This document shows, piece after piece, positions 14,689 through 15,468 of a DNA stretch of 15,468 nt. The notes under the pieces are model-generated. The model did no database searches, was not told where the DNA came from, and worked only from the letters and a program-made list of their open reading frames with translations. Each line of letters starts with the position of its first letter. Within the stretch, counting starts at the first letter, position 1. The DNA is from Candidatus Vogelbacteria bacterium (GTDB lineage: Bacteria; Patescibacteriota; Minisyncoccia; Phycocordibacterales; XYD1-FULL-46-19), in NCBI GenBank assembly GCA_011049365.1, contig DSBD01000070.1, positions 1-15,468 on the forward strand, read 5' to 3'. Both the position numbers and the translations under genes were made by a program.

Positions 14689-14717
14689 AGTATAAAGGGT
14701 ATTAAATATTGAGGCAA
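14689..14717 (-). promoter_or_regulatory. recJ promoter, near-leaderless
   Basis: TTGCCT (14712-14717), a 17-nt spacer and TATACT (14689-14694) form a good sigma70-like promoter. Only 9 nt separate the -10 from ATG 14679, so the message would carry a leader of roughly 0-4 nt. No Shine-Dalgarno site could fit. Confidence 0.6.
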
Positions 14718-14748
14718 ATTGATAATAATTTAATTTTTGATATCTTTA

Positions 14749-14757
14749 TGCTAAAAT
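14749..14757 (+). promoter_or_regulatory. HIT gene promoter, near-leaderless
   Basis: TGCTAAAAT is an extended -10 (TAAAAT at 14752-14757 with TG upstream). The -35 region is weak. Seven nucleotides separate the -10 from ATG 14765, so transcription should begin at or next to the start codon. Confidence 0.5.
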
Positions 14758-14764
14758 CAAAGTT

Positions 14765-15184
14765 ATGGAAAAGGAATGTCTATTTTGCCAAATAGCATCC
14801 GGTCAAATACCGGCTGATAAAGTCTATGAAGATGAAACTTGGTTGGCTTTTTTAGATATTAGACCGGTTAATAAAGGTCATCTACTTTTAATTCCCAAGG
14901 AACATTATCGCAATATTTTTGATTTGTCAGATGAAGCCTTAGATAAGCTCGGACGGCCCCTAGCTAAATTGGCTCAAGCGGTTAAAAAAGCTTCTCAAGC
15001 TGAAGGTGTTAATATTATTATGAATAATGAACCGGCCGCTGGTCAGATAATCTTTCATGCTCACTGGCATATTGTCCCCCGTTTTTCCGATGATGGCCAT
15101 CGTCATTGGGCTGGAAGAAATGATGTTTCTAAAGACGAATTAGCCGAAATGGCTGAAAAAATAAAAGGAATTCTAGGAGAGTAG
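14765..15184 (+). CDS. HIT (histidine triad) family nucleotide hydrolase/transferase
   Basis: The 139-residue protein begins MEKECLFCQIASGQIPADKVYEDE, the usual HIT/HINT opening with the CxxC pair (C5, C8) of zinc-binding members. RPVNKGHLLLIPKEHYRNIFDL follows. The catalytic triad is FHAHWHIVPR (H98, H100, H102), giving the HxHxHxx signature. Family members hydrolyse adenosine phosphoramidates or dinucleoside polyphosphates; which substrate applies cannot be told. Length and residues are normal, with an extra RFSDDGHRHWAGRNDV segment after the triad. The gene is divergent from recJ with 85 nt between starts and probably leaderless. It stands alone on the plus strand, and no clear terminator is seen before the repeats that follow. 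Confidence 0.93.
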   Translation: MEKECLFCQIASGQIPADKVYEDETWLAFLDIRPVNKGHLLLIPKEHYRNIFDLSDEALDKLGRPLAKLAQAVKKASQAEGVNIIMNNEPAAGQIIFHAHWHIVPRFSDDGHRHWAGRNDVSKDELAEMAEKIKGILGE

Positions 15185-15242
15185 ATCACTCTAATCTTAT
15201 ATTTCATAACTTAATTTGTCTAATCTTGCTTTTTTTTGATTT

Positions 15243-15330
15243 TTGATACTATAGTATCAATATTTATACTAATTTTGAGACTATAGTATCAATATTCGTA
15301 CTAAAATTGAGATTAATATAATAATATCAA
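15243..15330. repeat. 32-bp tandem repeats built on an 18-bp palindrome
   Basis: Three units start at 15243, 15275 and 15307, exactly 32 bp apart. Unit one begins TTGATACTATAGTATCAA, a perfect palindrome. Unit two has one change (TTGAGACTATAGTATCAA). Unit three is decayed (TTGAGA...ATATCAA). After the palindrome, units one and two share AATATT and TACTAA. The 32-bp step, about three helical turns, would place bound dimers on one face of the DNA. On the plus strand TTGATA (15243-15248), 16 nt and TATACT (15265-15270) also read as a promoter overlapping the first palindrome. Confidence 0.7.
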
Positions 15331-15374
15331 CAAAAAAAATATAGTCCCTCGGGACAAACCCTGAAGGACTATAT
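15331..15374 (-). terminator. Intrinsic terminator for a gene beyond the right edge
   Basis: On the minus strand ATATAGTCC (15366-15374) pairs perfectly with GGACTATAT (15339-15347), nine pairs, with a further short inner stem of the CAGGG/TCCCG type. An unbroken run of eight T residues then follows (plus-strand A run at 15332-15339, whose last base is also in the stem). This is a strong intrinsic terminator for minus-strand transcription entering from the right, convergent with the HIT gene. Its core sequence recurs at 15445-15468. Confidence 0.7.
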
Positions 15375-15468
15375 TAGCTCCTCGGCTCGGAAATGAAAAT
15401 GTAAAAACATTTTCATTTCACTCACTCTACGTCGCTAATATATGCCCTCGGGACAAACCCTGAAGGAC
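15346..15468. repeat. 24-bp direct repeat, 99 bp apart, ending at the window edge
   Basis: The 24 bases at 15346-15369 recur identically at 15445-15468, where the window ends. Each copy is self-complementary in part (CCCTCGGG and GGGACAAACCC). Between them lies the second copy of the dispersed structured element. The period of 99 bp may be the start of a longer tandem array. Ending exactly on a repeated sequence is also what an assembly break would look like. Confidence 0.65.
15370..15442 (-). repeat. Dispersed structured element, copy 2, with nested stems
   Basis: The outer arms TATATTAGC (15370-15378) and GCTAATATA (15434-15442) pair perfectly over 9 bp. The inner arms GAAATGAAAATGT (15390-15402) and ACATTTTCATTTC (15407-15419) pair over 13 bp around AAAA. 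Between the two stems lies a large internal loop, whose sequences on the minus strand (GACGTAGAGTGAGT and CGAGCCGAGGA) contain the parts conserved with the copy at 5141-5194 in the tuf leader. Both copies have the same orientation. Here it would lie in the 3' region of an unseen minus-strand transcript, just before its terminator. Confidence 0.6.

Noticed and set aside
15243-15330. CRISPR array at the 32-bp repeats
   Set aside because: The units are directly adjacent with no unique spacers between repeats, and the repeat itself decays by the third unit. No cas genes are present.
15346-15468. Integron attC sites or insertion-sequence ends
   Set aside because: No integrase or transposase is visible, and the core lacks the attC R/L box layout. 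A minus-strand terminator with an eight-T run explains the first copy better.

Overview
This window is a stretch of A+T-rich chromosome from what looks like a candidate phyla radiation bacterium (Patescibacteria/Parcubacteria-type). The reasons are the style of the ribosomal proteins (uS3 beginning MTHIVHPYSHRLGI, a uS12 with an internal insertion, a four-cysteine bL28), very compact gene packing, and a near absence of Shine-Dalgarno sequences. That lineage call is an inference from protein style, not a database result. TGA, TAG and TAA are all used as ordinary stops, so there is no sign of a recoded UGA.

From about 9.0 kb down to position 1, on the minus strand, lies the classical str-S10 ribosomal block: a site-2-protease-type M50 peptidase, then rpsL, rpsG, fusA, tuf, rpsJ, rplC, rplD, rplW, rplB, rpsS, rplV and the first 34 codons of rpsC, which runs off the window. 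Together they supply translation factors EF-G and EF-Tu and 30S/50S proteins. The block is not one uniform operon. An intrinsic terminator and a good promoter overlap between fusA and tuf, and another good promoter with an extended -10 lies between rplB and rpsS. The tuf gene has a long structured 5' leader of roughly 180 nt.

A plus-strand gene for a zinc-type bL28 (rpmB) sits at 9.1-9.3 kb. It is divergent from the M50 gene and convergent with the next minus-strand gene, and the two convergent genes share a CTAG stop. From 14.7 kb down to 9.3 kb, on the minus strand, is a DNA-processing and uptake cluster: recJ, rnhA, comEC (membrane channel part only), three small paralogous single-pass membrane proteins, and a membrane-anchored metallo-beta-lactamase hydrolase that corresponds to the C-terminal domain of full-length ComEC. 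The ComEC function therefore appears split in two, with a small gene family inserted between the halves. Divergent from recJ is a HIT-family nucleotide hydrolase/transferase. The recJ and HIT genes look leaderless.

The last ~280 bases hold no gene but are dense in structure. They contain 32-bp tandem palindromic repeats with an embedded promoter-like sequence, a strong minus-strand terminator hairpin, a second copy of that hairpin's core 99 bp away at the window edge, and between them a ~55-nt element whose sequence and fold recur in the tuf leader 10 kb away. That two-copy element is the best candidate for something undescribed in this window.
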